64,000 nucleotides of DNA. It comes from Pseudogemmobacter hezensis (GTDB lineage Bacteria; Pseudomonadota; Alphaproteobacteria; Rhodobacterales; Rhodobacteraceae). Within the stretch, counting starts at the first letter, position 1. Every line of letters starts with the position of its first letter. The position numbers and the translations under genes are program-made. The notes under the pieces were generated by a model. The model searched no databases and was not told the DNA's origin. It saw only the letters and a program-made list of their open reading frames with translations. The stretch spans positions 168,046-232,045 of the forward strand of contig NZ_JABJXT010000007.1 of assembly GCF_013155295.1 (NCBI RefSeq), read 5' to 3'. Shown piece after piece: positions 8,720 to 17,620 of the stretch.

Positions 8720-9898
8720 ATGCCGATCATCACCTGTATCGAAGACCTTCGCCAGCGCCATCAGGCCCGCGTGCCGCGCATGTTCTGGGACTATTGTGAA
8801 AGCGGCAGCTATACCGAGCAGACCTTCCGGGAAAACGCGGCAGACTTCACGCAGATCCGCCTGCGTCAGCTGGTGGCGCGGGATCTGTCCGACCGACGCT
8901 TAGGCGGTCAGATGCTGGGCCAGCAGGTGACGATGCCGCTGGCGATCTCGCCCACCGGGTCGGCGGGGATGCAATGGGCGGATGGCGAGATCCTGGGCGC
9001 AAGGGCTGCAAAGAAATTCGGCGTGCCTTTCACGCTGTCGACGATGTCGATCTGCTCGATCGAGGATCTGGCCGAGGCGGGCGTCGGCCCGTTCTGGTTC
9101 CAGCTATACGTGATGCGCGATGAGGATTTCGTGGATCGCCTGATCGCCCGGGCCAAAGCGGCGGGCTGCCCCGCGCTGGTGGTGACGCTGGATCTGCAGG
9201 TGATCGGCCAGCGTCACAAGGATATCAAGAACGGGCTTTCCGCGCCGCCACGGCTGACTTTGCCCAATATCCTCAATATGATGACGCGGCCCGCCTGGTG
9301 CCTGGCGATGGCGCGCACAAAGCGGCGCACCTTCCGCAATGTCATGGGCCATGTGAAGGGCGTGACCGATCTGGCCAGCCTGAATGCCTGGACCTGGGAG
9401 CAGTTCGAGCCGCGCCTGACCTGGGATATGGTGCGCCGGATCCGCGATCAGTGGCAGGGGAAATTCGTGCTGAAAGGCATTCTTGACGCAGATGATGCGC
9501 GGATGGCGCTGGATGTCGGCGCCGATGCGATTGTGGTTTCGAACCATGGCGGGCGGCAGCAGGATGGGGCGCTTTCCTCGATCCGCATGCTGCCTGGCAT
9601 CGTGCGGGCGCTGACCGGGCCGGACGGCAAAAAGCGGGCCGAGATCTATATCGACAGCGGCATCCGCTCGGGTCAGGACGTGCTGAAGGCGCGGGCGCTT
9701 GGCGCGGATGCGGCGATGATCGGGCGGCCCTGGCTTTATGGTCTGGGCGCGATGGGCGAGGCGGGCGTCACAAAGGCGCTGGAGGTGATCCGCGACGAGC
9801 TGGACATCGCCATGGCCCTGTGCGGCGAGCGTGATCTGGCCCGGATCAGCCGCGATCATGTGCTGGTGCCGAAGGATTTTGAGGGCGACTGGGCATAG
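8720..9898 (+). CDS. FMN-dependent alpha-hydroxy-acid oxidase, second copy
   Basis: A start at 8720 with GAGAGAG upstream gives 392 residues. The in-frame upstream ATG at 8645 would translate the tandem repeat and is rejected. FMN-enzyme marks are Tyr25 in FWDYCESGSYTE, Asp158 in VTLDLQ, Lys252 in VLKG and His276 in SNHGGRQQDG, followed by DSGIRSGQDVLKARALGA. It is divergent in sequence from the 558-1703 paralogue (Gln after GGR, WDY instead of NYI), which suggests a different 2-hydroxy acid. An aminotransferase and a GS-like ligase follow. Confidence 0.9.
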   Translation: MPIITCIEDLRQRHQARVPRMFWDYCESGSYTEQTFRENAADFTQIRLRQLVARDLSDRRLGGQMLGQQVTMPLAISPTGSAGMQWADGEILGARAAKKFGVPFTLSTMSICSIEDLAEAGVGPFWFQLYVMRDEDFVDRLIARAKAAGCPALVVTLDLQVIGQRHKDIKNGLSAPPRLTLPNILNMMTRPAWCLAMARTKRRTFRNVMGHVKGVTDLASLNAWTWEQFEPRLTWDMVRRIRDQWQGKFVLKGILDADDARMALDVGADAIVVSNHGGRQQDGALSSIRMLPGIVRALTGPDGKKRAEIYIDSGIRSGQDVLKARALGADAAMIGRPWLYGLGAMGEAGVTKALEVIRDELDIAMALCGERDLARISRDHVLVPKDFEGDWA

Positions 9899-9930
9899 AC
9901 TGAGGCTGAGTGCTTTCACACCTCTTGATT

Positions 9931-9943
9931 TTTGATCAAATTC
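9931..9943. promoter_or_regulatory. Second copy of TTTGATCAAATTC
   Basis: This 13-mer is identical to 3454-3466 and lies 36 bp before the aminotransferase ATG. An overlapping TTGAT...ATCAA pair (9925-9939) resembles an FNR box but has five rather than four central bases, so a palindrome-binding regulator shared with the aldehyde dehydrogenase gene is the simpler reading. Confidence 0.4.
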
Positions 9944-9979
9944 GGCGTGATAAACATCGCCGGATCAGGAGGGCTCTGC

Positions 9980-11389
9980 ATGGCCAAAGCAAAACCCGCG
10001 AAAAGCACCCCTGCGCAGGTGGTCGCCGGGGTTGAAACCGCGCTCTTGCAGCGTTTTGCCCGGCGCGAGGCAAAGGCCTATGCAAAGGCGCATCCGAAAT
10101 CAAAGGCGCGGATGGGCGAGGCGGCGGCGCATTATCTGTCCGGCGTGCCGATGCACTGGATGACCGACTGGCCGATGCCGCATCTGGCGGTGATCGCAAA
10201 GGCGCGTGGCGCGGTGATCCAGGATATTGACGGCCATAAGATCGACGATTTCTGCCTGGGCGATACCGGCTCGATGTTTGGCCACTCGCCCGCCCCCGTG
10301 GCAAAGGCGATCCGCGCCCAGGCCACGCGCGGGCTGACCTATATGCTGCCCTCGGATGCCGTGGCCGAGGCGGGGCGGCTGCTGACAAAACGCTTTGGCG
10401 AGATGCGCTGGCAGATCGCCACCACCGCAACCGATGCCAACCGCTTTGCGATCAAAGTGGCGCGGGCGGTGACGGGGCGGCCAAAGATCCTGGTGTTCAA
10501 CGGCTGCTATCACGGGACCGTCGATGATGTGATGGTCGAGCTGGTGAATGGCGTCACGCAAAACCGCCAGGGGCTTTTGGGCCAGTTCACCGATCTGACG
10601 CCCGGCGCGGTGGCGGTGGAGTTCAACGACCTGACGGCGGTCGAGGCGGCCCTGGCCAAGGGCGATATCGCCGCGATCCTGACAGAGCCGGTGATGACCA
10701 ATTCCTGCATGGTGCTGCCTGCGCCCGGCTTTCACGAAGGGCTGCGCAGGCTGGCCACCAAATATGATGCGCTGCTGATGATCGACGAGACGCATACGCT
10801 GTCCTCGGGGCTGGGCGGCTATACGGGCGTGCATGGGTTGTCGCCCGATATGTTCATCGTCGGCAAATGCGTGGCGGGCGGCATGCCCACCGCCGTCTGG
10901 GGCATGGGCGAGGATATCGCCCGCCGTTATGAGGCCGCGAATGCCGCCCGTGCGCCGGGCCATTCCGGCATGGGCACCACGCTTTCCGCCAATCCGATGC
11001 AATTCGCCTGCCTGGTCGCCAACCTCTCTGAGGTAATGACCGCGGGGGCCTATGCGAAGATGGAAAAGGGGGCCGAGCGGCTGTCCCGGGGTCTTTCAAA
11101 GGCGATCCGTAAGGCGGGTGCCCCCTGGCATGTCGCCCGCGTGGGTGCCCGGGTCGAGTTCATCTGCGCCCCGAGGCCCCTAAAAAACGGCACCGAGGCG
11201 GGGCTTGCGCATCACCACAGCGTCGAGGCGGCGGTGCATCTGGGGCTGCTGAACCGTGGCAGCCTGATCGCGCCCTTCCACAATATGATGCTGGTCAGCC
11301 CGGTGACCACCAATCGGCAGATCGACCACCTGATCGCCAATTTCACCGATGTTCTGGCGCAGCTGTTTCCTGCTTTGAAAGTTGACTGA
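9980..11389 (+). CDS. Class III (PLP-dependent) aminotransferase
   Basis: The ATG at 9980 has AGGAGGG upstream and gives 469 residues. PLP-binding residues can be read: GCYHGT (175-180), Asp269 in MIDETHTLSSG and Schiff-base Lys296 in IVGKCVAGGMPTAVWG. The protein resembles the glutamate-1-semialdehyde aminomutase/omega-amino-acid transaminase branch, with a long N-terminal extension rich in Ala, Lys and Arg. Its stop is 1 base before the next ATG region, so it is translationally coupled to the GS-like gene. A role in amine or amino-alcohol catabolism is inferred from this pairing. Confidence 0.85.
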   Translation: MAKAKPAKSTPAQVVAGVETALLQRFARREAKAYAKAHPKSKARMGEAAAHYLSGVPMHWMTDWPMPHLAVIAKARGAVIQDIDGHKIDDFCLGDTGSMFGHSPAPVAKAIRAQATRGLTYMLPSDAVAEAGRLLTKRFGEMRWQIATTATDANRFAIKVARAVTGRPKILVFNGCYHGTVDDVMVELVNGVTQNRQGLLGQFTDLTPGAVAVEFNDLTAVEAALAKGDIAAILTEPVMTNSCMVLPAPGFHEGLRRLATKYDALLMIDETHTLSSGLGGYTGVHGLSPDMFIVGKCVAGGMPTAVWGMGEDIARRYEAANAARAPGHSGMGTTLSANPMQFACLVANLSEVMTAGAYAKMEKGAERLSRGLSKAIRKAGAPWHVARVGARVEFICAPRPLKNGTEAGLAHHHSVEAAVHLGLLNRGSLIAPFHNMMLVSPVTTNRQIDHLIANFTDVLAQLFPALKVD

Positions 11390-11390
11390 C

Positions 11391-12779
11391 ATGACTGAGA
11401 TCAGCCCCTCCGGCTCGACCCTGGCCGAGGCCGAAGCCTTCCTGGCCGCCCATCCCGAAATCGAGGCCTTCGACATCATCTTGCATGACGCGAACGGCAT
11501 CGGGCGCGGCAAGATCATCCGCCGCCACGAGCTGGAGGGGCTTTATAAATCGGGCCGCCACCTGCCGATCTCGATCCTGGGCCTCGATATCTGCGGCGAG
11601 GATGTGCATGAGACCGGGCTGATCTGGGATCAGGGCGATGGCGATCTGCGGGCCTGGCCGATCCCGGGCACGCTGGTGCCGCTACATGGCACCAATCCAG
11701 CCCGGGGCGAGGTCTTTATGTCGATGTATACGCTGGAAGGGGCACCCATGACCTCGGACCCGCGTCATGCTCTGGCGGCCCAGGTTGAGGCGCTGGCCGC
11801 CGAAGGCCTTTATCCGGCAGGCGCGTTTGAGCTGGAGTTCTTCCTGCTCGACAACAACCGCGACCAATATGGCAAGATGCAGCCCGCGCGTGACGTGCTG
11901 GACGGGCGCAGCAGTCGCAAGACCGAGGTTTATTCGGTCGACCATCTGCACGGCATGCTTCCGTTGTTTTCCGATATCTACGCGGGCGCAAAGGCGGCGG
12001 GCATTAATGCCGAGACGATGATCTCGGAATATGCGCCAGGCCAATATGAGCTGACGCTGCATTACCGCGAAAACGTGCTGCAGGCCGCCGATGATGTGGT
12101 GCGGCTGAAGCGGATCGTTCGCGCCCAGGCCCGTGCGCATGGTGTGACGGCCTGTTTTATGGCCAAACCGAATGAGGATTACGCCGGCTCGGGGATGCAT
12201 TTCCACGTCTCGATGCAGGATGCGGATGGGAAGAATGTTTTCCGCGAAGAGGTCGAGGGCCAGTGGAACCAGGCGATCCGCCACGCGCTTGGCGGGCTGA
12301 AAGAGACGATGGCGGAATCGATGCTGGTCTTCGCGCCCCATGCCAATTCCTGGCGGCGCTTTGCCTCGCAATCCTATGCGCCGGTCTCGCCGACCTGGGG
12401 GGTGAACAACCGCTCGGTCGCGCTGCGCATCCCGGCAGGTGACATTCGCGCCCGGCGGATCGAGCATCGCCCCGCAGGGGTTGACGCCAGCCCCTATCTG
12501 GTCGGCGCGACCGTGCTGGCCGGGATCCGCCACGGCATGCAAAACCGCATTGACCCGGGCCCCGAGACCACCGGGAACGGCTATGAGGACGCAGGCGCAA
12601 GCGCGATCCCCAGCGACTGGCGCACAGCCATCGAGGCGGCAAAACGCTCAGACTTCCTGAAATGGGCACTGGGTGAGGACATGCACCGCACCTTCACCGC
12701 GATCAAGGCCGCCGAATATGGCCGCGTGATGCGCACCGTGTCTGAGGTGGATTTCGACCTCTATCTGCACACGGTGTGA
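11391..12779 (+). CDS. Glutamine-synthetase-family ligase (gamma-glutamylamine synthetase type)
   Basis: The protein has 462 residues from ATG 11391; an in-frame TTG at 11382 overlaps the previous stop and is an alternative. GS-fold marks include ELEFF (metal Glu), SEYAPGQYELTL, GSGMHFHVSMQD and the ATP/glutamate segment NSWRRF...YAPVSPTWGVNNRS. The sequence looks like the PuuA/gamma-glutamylpolyamine or gamma-glutamylethanolamide ligase branch rather than housekeeping GlnA, and it lacks a GlnA-type adenylylation-loop pattern. The coupled aminotransferase upstream supports amine degradation. The exact amine is not determinable. Confidence 0.85.
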   Translation: MTEISPSGSTLAEAEAFLAAHPEIEAFDIILHDANGIGRGKIIRRHELEGLYKSGRHLPISILGLDICGEDVHETGLIWDQGDGDLRAWPIPGTLVPLHGTNPARGEVFMSMYTLEGAPMTSDPRHALAAQVEALAAEGLYPAGAFELEFFLLDNNRDQYGKMQPARDVLDGRSSRKTEVYSVDHLHGMLPLFSDIYAGAKAAGINAETMISEYAPGQYELTLHYRENVLQAADDVVRLKRIVRAQARAHGVTACFMAKPNEDYAGSGMHFHVSMQDADGKNVFREEVEGQWNQAIRHALGGLKETMAESMLVFAPHANSWRRFASQSYAPVSPTWGVNNRSVALRIPAGDIRARRIEHRPAGVDASPYLVGATVLAGIRHGMQNRIDPGPETTGNGYEDAGASAIPSDWRTAIEAAKRSDFLKWALGEDMHRTFTAIKAAEYGRVMRTVSEVDFDLYLHTV

Positions 12780-13093
12780 GGCAATCAGGCTTAGGCCTGC
12801 CATGTAAAACCGGGGTAATCCCGACAGATGCGGCAATGGCGACATTGCCGCATTTTTCATGCGCTTCACCGCTTAGAGGGGCGGTGGCCTGCGCCGGGAC
12901 CGGGCCTGCGCGATTGTTTCGGAAATCGAAGAATATGGTGGAAATCGCTGCATTGTGGCGGATTTCGCGGATAGTGATCTGTTTTCGGTCACAAATTGGC
13001 CCCGACCGCTGGCTATTGCCGGGCCCTGGGCACCCTTGATTTGCCGCTACTCTGTCCTTGCCCGGACAATTCTCTCGCTTTGTGGAGCCGCTT
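12780..13093. other. Intergenic region between GS-like and OpgB-like genes
   Basis: It holds the GS-like terminator at 12828-12858 and then about 235 bp with an AT-richer patch at 12920-12990, likely the promoter region of the next gene. No further gene is seen. Confidence 0.5.
12828..12858 (+). terminator. Rho-independent terminator of the GS-like gene
   Basis: A perfect 11-bp stem (ATGCGGCAATG at 12828-12838 with its complement at 12843-12853) with a 4-nt loop is followed by TTTTT. Confidence 0.88.
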
Positions 13094-14725
13094 GTGTCTG
13101 TGATTGATTCCTTGCGTAAAAGCCCGTTTCTCGCGCCGTTGCTGTTGGTGCTTGCTGCCGCCACGGCGCTTTGGATTCTGCTGTCGCCCTGGATCCCGCT
13201 GAGTAAAACGGTGCCCCTGCTGGCGGTGACATTGCTGGGCGGGCTGTGGCTGAGGATGGGAAAAGGCTGGCGGCGGCCGGGGTTTGGCTTTGCTTTCGCG
13301 CTGATCATGGCGCTGATTGCCTGGCCTTTCGCGGTGATTTTGCACACTTTTGGCCGCGTCGACATGATCTCGGTCGCCTTCCATCACCAGGCAGGCATGT
13401 CGGGTATGGATCTGGGCATGGTCAGGAAAGAGATTGTTCTGACCGGGGCCATTCTGTTGTGCCTGCTGATCGCGGGCTGGGCGCTGACCTCATATCACAG
13501 TTTCCGCCGTATGCCGCTTGTGATCGGGCTGTTCCTTTTGGGCAGCAATCCGGTGCTCTTGTTCCTGCTGCGCGACCGCATGATGGATGTGCCTGACGTG
13601 GTGCTGATGGATCTGGTTCAGGATGCTGTGGTCACCCCGCCGGCGCATCGCCCGGATGTGGTGCACATCTATCTTGAGGGGCTGGACAGGCGCTTCCTTG
13701 ATCCCGCGATTGACGCTGAGACGGCGCGTATTCTGCGTGATCTGGAAAAGACGGGCCTCAGCTTTACCGATATACGCGAAACGGCGGGCACGGGCTGGAC
13801 GATTGCGGGGATGGTTGCATCGCAATGCGGGGTGCCGCTTTTGCCCGAGGGCGGGGTAAAGGGTTTGTGGCAGGTCATTAAGAACCCACCACCCTCCGCT
13901 CCTGAAGGTCCGGCGGATGGCCCGGTTCCCATTTGGCCCATTCTGCCCGGTCTGATCTGCCTGGGGGATCTGTTGTTTGATAGCGGCTACGACCAAAGCT
14001 TTGTCATGGGGGCCCCGGGGGCTTTTGCCACGACCGCCGACTTCTGGCTCAGCCATGGCTATTCCAAAGCCATAGCCCAGGAAGAGCTGATCGGGATCTA
14101 TGGCAAAGAGGCCATCGCCGATGTCACCTTTGACGCCTTTACCGAGGATAAGGTGGTCTATGACGCGGCCCGGCAGCAATTTGCGGCACATCTGGCGCAG
14201 CCTGCGCCTTTCTATATGACCGTGGCCACGATCGGCCCGCATGGGGTGCCCAGCTTCCTGTCATCGTCATGCACGGCAGATGGCAAGGCCATCCGCACCG
14301 ACGATGTCGCGCTTTCAGCGCGTTGTCTTGCGGTGCAGACCCGTGATCTGATCGCTGATCTGCAAGAGGAATACCGTCTTTCGGGGCGTGAGGGCGATCT
14401 GCGCATCATCTTGCAATCCGACCACCTCAATCACGCGAGTGCCCGCCTGCCGACCGCGCAGCAAGAGGCCAATCTGGTGATCCTGATCGGTGGTACAGGG
14501 GCTGGGCAGCAGATTTCCCAGACGGGGGGGATGTTTGACCTCTATCCAACGATTCTTGACTGGATGGGCTTTGCCCCCGAAGGCGGTCGCGCGGGTCTGG
14601 GTATCTCGCTTTTGCAGGCCCCGGGCGGGCGGATGACCGAGATCTGGTCCGAAGAGGTGTTCACACGCATTGTGGCCCGCAACATGGCGCTTTTCGGCAA
14701 AGCATGGACGCCGCGGGAGGGTTGA
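13094..14725 (+). CDS. OpgB/MdoB-like phosphoglycerol transferase (alkaline phosphatase/sulfatase fold)
   Basis: A GTG at 13094 is preceded at ideal distance by GGAG (13084-13087), giving 543 residues. The longer TTG start at 13058 lacks such a site. There are about four N-terminal membrane segments (about 10-165), then a periplasmic sulfatase-type domain. It begins PDVVHIYLEGLDRRFLDP and contains GTGWTIAGMVASQCGVPL, the hallmark of phosphoglycerol transferase I (OpgB), which transfers phosphoglycerol from phosphatidylglycerol to periplasmic glucans. Later motifs IGPHGVPSF and LQSDHLNH supply metal ligands. No opgGH genes are in the window. It converges with the DUF4424 gene. Confidence 0.85.
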   Translation: MSVIDSLRKSPFLAPLLLVLAAATALWILLSPWIPLSKTVPLLAVTLLGGLWLRMGKGWRRPGFGFAFALIMALIAWPFAVILHTFGRVDMISVAFHHQAGMSGMDLGMVRKEIVLTGAILLCLLIAGWALTSYHSFRRMPLVIGLFLLGSNPVLLFLLRDRMMDVPDVVLMDLVQDAVVTPPAHRPDVVHIYLEGLDRRFLDPAIDAETARILRDLEKTGLSFTDIRETAGTGWTIAGMVASQCGVPLLPEGGVKGLWQVIKNPPPSAPEGPADGPVPIWPILPGLICLGDLLFDSGYDQSFVMGAPGAFATTADFWLSHGYSKAIAQEELIGIYGKEAIADVTFDAFTEDKVVYDAARQQFAAHLAQPAPFYMTVATIGPHGVPSFLSSSCTADGKAIRTDDVALSARCLAVQTRDLIADLQEEYRLSGREGDLRIILQSDHLNHASARLPTAQQEANLVILIGGTGAGQQISQTGGMFDLYPTILDWMGFAPEGGRAGLGISLLQAPGGRMTEIWSEEVFTRIVARNMALFGKAWTPREG

Positions 14726-14762
14726 TCCGCCCGCGGCCGAAGGGGAGAGCCGCCCGGATCAA
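14722..14762. terminator. Hairpin spanning both convergent stop codons
   Basis: TTGATCCG at 14722-14729 pairs with CGGATCAA at 14755-14762, with inner GC-rich pairing. The stops of the OpgB-like gene (14723-14725) and of the DUF4424 gene (14759-14761) both sit in the stem. There is no long T-run, so termination is only suggested. Confidence 0.4.
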
Positions 14763-15874
14763 AGCCCGTTCGGCACCACCAGCAGGATCTCAAGATCCTT
14801 GTCGGGGGTGTAGTTGCTGCGCTCGATGGTGAAGGTGGTTGGCCCGGTCTTCTTCACCCCATCGGCACATAGCGAGATCACGTTTTCCGCCTCGCCCTTG
14901 TCAAGCGTCAGGCGGAACTCACCGATTGGTCCGGCCCAGCTGTTCGCGGTGCGCAGCACATAGCTGATATACCAGGCGCTGCCATAGGCCTCGTCGGGTT
15001 TCTTTTTGCCATTATGGCTCAGCGATTTGGTGATCGCCGCCGAAGTGCCTGCATCGATGCAGTAAGCCTTGATCAGCTCGTCGTGATACCCGAGGTTTTC
15101 CGGCGTGCTCCAGGCAAAGACCGAGGCGGGCGGGAGATTGGCATAGTCATGGCTGATCTTCACCTCGGCCCCGGCGGGGAAGGTCTGCGTCCAGTGATAA
15201 CGCAACACGACCGACCAGGCGGGCCAGACCTCGCTGTCGGGCTGGTTGATATCCTGCCAATAGGCCAGACCCGCCTCGACGGCGCGGGCGCGCTGTGCGG
15301 GATCAAGGTCGCGCAGCGCCGCCACCATCGCGTCGAAATCAAAGCCAAGCGGGATGCCAAGCGCTTTCAGATCCGCGGTGACATCTCGGCCAGGGGATTG
15401 ATATTGCAACGAAAGAGGGGCGTCTTCGTCCCATGGTTCGGCCAGAACGGCGATGCGGTCGATACTGACCGGGACGGATTTGCCATCGACGGTTGCGCTG
15501 AAGCCGACCACATCTTCGGGCACCGGGTCGGGCAGGTTGAGCATGCCGATCCAGGCCGGCTCCATCTCGATCGGGGGCAGGGGGAAGATCACCTCGCCGG
15601 TGACATCCTCTGCGGTGATGTTGCGAAAGACGTAATCGACGCTGATCCGGTCCGGGCTGATACGCAGATCCTCTTTGACCATGGACACGCTGTCGGTGAC
15701 GCTGAATTGCAGCCCGGTGGCGGTCAGACCGCCAAAGCCGTCATTGGCGAAGGCTGTCCCCGCTGTCATTCCCGCCGCAGCCCCCAGCAAGAGCGTCAGC
15801 GACAGCGCCCGAAAGGCGGGTGGAAACGGCAAAGAGCAGTTGTTTGGGCGGGGGCGAAAAATGTGCAGTCGCAT
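14759..15874 (-). CDS. DUF4424 periplasmic protein
   Basis: A start at 15874 (MRLHIFRPRPNN) gives 371 residues with an N-terminal signal segment around 20-44 ending GTAFA|ND. Longer in-frame starts up to 15958 only add polar residues before the signal. The mature N-terminus (NDGFGGLTATGLQFSVTDSV, then MVKEDLRISPDRISVDYVFRN) is the DUF4424 signature. Members are secreted proteins of unknown function. It converges with the OpgB-like gene and is divergent from asd. No enzymatic motif is recognised. Confidence 0.8.
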   Translation of the reverse strand: MRLHIFRPRPNNCSLPFPPAFRALSLTLLLGAAAGMTAGTAFANDGFGGLTATGLQFSVTDSVSMVKEDLRISPDRISVDYVFRNITAEDVTGEVIFPLPPIEMEPAWIGMLNLPDPVPEDVVGFSATVDGKSVPVSIDRIAVLAEPWDEDAPLSLQYQSPGRDVTADLKALGIPLGFDFDAMVAALRDLDPAQRARAVEAGLAYWQDINQPDSEVWPAWSVVLRYHWTQTFPAGAEVKISHDYANLPPASVFAWSTPENLGYHDELIKAYCIDAGTSAAITKSLSHNGKKKPDEAYGSAWYISYVLRTANSWAGPIGEFRLTLDKGEAENVISLCADGVKKTGPTTFTIERSNYTPDKDLEILLVVPNGL

Positions 15875-16167
15875 GACGACCTCATGTTGAAACCTGGCCA
15901 CATCCCGACCGATCTGGCGGATGAATGCAAGTAGGGGATTTGTGCCCCTGGTCTGCAAACCATGTCAGGGTTGCAATATGCGCGGCCTCTGCCACCGCCC
16001 CTTCCTGATGCCGAAAGGCGCGACCGGGGCACCCCCCGGATTGATCCATGACCGCGAAGCCGCTTTACCCAGGGCTTTTGATCGGCTAAGGGGCCTCGTC
16101 CCCGGATGATCCGGGGGATAGGCTTTCCCTGCGCGATTTGCAGGGTCTGGGTAACAGGAGAACCCCG

Positions 16168-17190
16168 ATGGGCTATAAGGTCGTCGTCGTGGGAGCCACG
16201 GGCAACGTGGGCCGCGAAATGCTGAATATCCTCGCTGAACGCGAGTTCCCGGTGGACGAGATTGCCGTTCTGGCATCGCGCAAATCGCTGGGCACTGAGG
16301 TCAGCTTTGGCGACAAGACCCTGAAGACCAAGGATCTGGACACTTTCGATTTCACCGGCTGGGATATGGCGCTTTTCGCCGTCGGCTCGGATGCGACGAA
16401 AATCTACGCTCCGAAGGCTGCGGCCGCGGGCTGCGTGGTGATCGATAACTCGTCCCTTTACCGCTATGACCCGGATGTGCCGCTGATCGTGCCAGAGGTG
16501 AATGCCGATGCGATCCTGGGCTATGCGAAGAAAAACATCATCGCCAACCCCAATTGCTCGACCGCGCAGATGGTTGTGGCGCTCAAGCCCCTGCATGACC
16601 GCGCGAAGATCAAGCGCGTTGTCGTCTCGACCTATCAGTCTGTGTCGGGCGCGGGCAAAGAGGGCATGGATGAGCTGTGGGAGCAGACCAAAGCGGTCTA
16701 CAACCCGGTCACCGAAGTGCCGCCGAAGAAATTCACCAAGCAGATCGCCTTCAACGTGATCCCGCATATCGACGTTTTCCTGGACGATGGCTCGACCAAG
16801 GAAGAGTGGAAAATGGTCGCTGAGACCAAGAAGATCCTCGACCCGAAGATCAAACTGAACGCAACCTGCGTGCGGGTTCCGGTCTTTGTCGGCCATTCGG
16901 AAGCGATCAATATCGAGTTCGAAGAGCCGCTGGACTGGCAGGAAGCCCAGGACATCCTGCGTGAAGCCCCCGGCATCATGCTGGTCGATAAGCGCGAGCC
17001 GGGCGGCTATGTCACCCCCATCGAATCGGTGGGCGAATATGCGACCTATATCAGCCGCGTGCGCCAGGATCCGACCGTGGATAACGGCATCACCCTGTGG
17101 TGTGTGTCGGACAATCTGCGCAAAGGCGCGGCCCTGAATGCGGTGCAGATCGCCGAGACCCTGGGCAACCGGGTGCTGAAAAAGGGCTGA
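16168..17190 (+). CDS. asd: Aspartate-semialdehyde dehydrogenase
   Basis: A start at 16168 with AACAGGAG upstream gives 340 residues. It reduces beta-aspartyl phosphate to aspartate semialdehyde with NADPH, feeding Lys/DAP, Met, Thr and Ile synthesis. The sequence shows the GATGNVGREML nucleotide-binding loop (about 9-19), the catalytic Cys in NPNCSTAQM, SVSGAGKEG, and the active-site His region VPVFVGHSEAI. The gene stands alone with its own terminator. Confidence 0.97.
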   Translation: MGYKVVVVGATGNVGREMLNILAEREFPVDEIAVLASRKSLGTEVSFGDKTLKTKDLDTFDFTGWDMALFAVGSDATKIYAPKAAAAGCVVIDNSSLYRYDPDVPLIVPEVNADAILGYAKKNIIANPNCSTAQMVVALKPLHDRAKIKRVVVSTYQSVSGAGKEGMDELWEQTKAVYNPVTEVPPKKFTKQIAFNVIPHIDVFLDDGSTKEEWKMVAETKKILDPKIKLNATCVRVPVFVGHSEAINIEFEEPLDWQEAQDILREAPGIMLVDKREPGGYVTPIESVGEYATYISRVRQDPTVDNGITLWCVSDNLRKGAALNAVQIAETLGNRVLKKG

Positions 17191-17208
17191 TCCCTTTTTC
17201 GCGGAATA

Positions 17209-17248
17209 AAAACGGCGCGGCAGAGTGATCTGCCGCGCCGTTTTACAA
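17209..17248. terminator. Bidirectional terminator between asd and yiaAB
   Basis: A 14-bp perfect stem (AAAACGGCGCGGCA at 17209-17222 with its complement at 17231-17244) with an 8-nt loop has A- and T-runs at its two ends. It can serve asd on the right strand and the pspA-yiaAB unit on the left strand. Confidence 0.9.
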
Positions 17249-17261
17249 TGTGATCTCTGGA

Positions 17262-17546
17262 TCAGGCGGCGCGGGTGCTGGCGGAAACCTCGGCCAGCAG
17301 GCGCTCGGTCCGGGCCTCTTCCAGCTTGTTATAGACACGCTCAGACTCTTCCTTGTCGCGCAGCGCCTTGGTCACGCCGACGGTCGAACTGACCAGCATC
17401 AGCGCCGCCATTGCGTAAAACCCCTTCGCGGCGAAGCTGGCCTCCATAAAGTAGATGCCGCCCGCCATCATCGCGGCGGCAACCACGAAATTGACATAGC
17501 TGAACATATTGAAGGCTTGCGAAGTGCGGATCGGTTGGTCGGTCAT
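17262..17546 (-). CDS. YiaA/YiaB-type two-helix inner membrane protein
   Basis: This 94-residue protein has two membrane helices (about 12-32 and 38-58) with the YiaAB pattern SYVNFVVAAAMMAGGIYFM and KGFYAMAALMLVSS, then a charged tail (KALRDKEESERVYNKLEEAR). Function is unknown. It is 74 bp downstream of pspA on the same strand, consistent with a pspA-yiaAB membrane-stress operon. An 18-bp perfect duplication lies in the gap. Confidence 0.85.
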   Translation of the reverse strand: MTDQPIRTSQAFNMFSYVNFVVAAAMMAGGIYFMEASFAAKGFYAMAALMLVSSTVGVTKALRDKEESERVYNKLEEARTERLLAEVSASTRAA

Positions 17547-17563
17547 GGCGGGTGCTTTCCTGT

Positions 17564-17599
17564 GAAATCTGTGAAATGGGGGAAATCTGTGAAATGGGG
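17564..17599. repeat. Tandem repeat, 18 bp x 2
   Basis: Two perfect copies of GAAATCTGTGAAATGGGG lie at 17564-17581 and 17582-17599, in the pspA-yiaAB gap and 18 bp before the yiaAB start. Confidence 0.95.
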
Positions 17600-17620
17600 G
17601 AAGTCAGGGCAGGGCAGATG

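Noticed and set aside
9925..9939. FNR/FnrL box TTGAT-TTTTG-ATCAA
   Set aside because: Spacing is five bases instead of the required four, and the overlapping 13-mer identical to 3454-3466 explains the conservation better.
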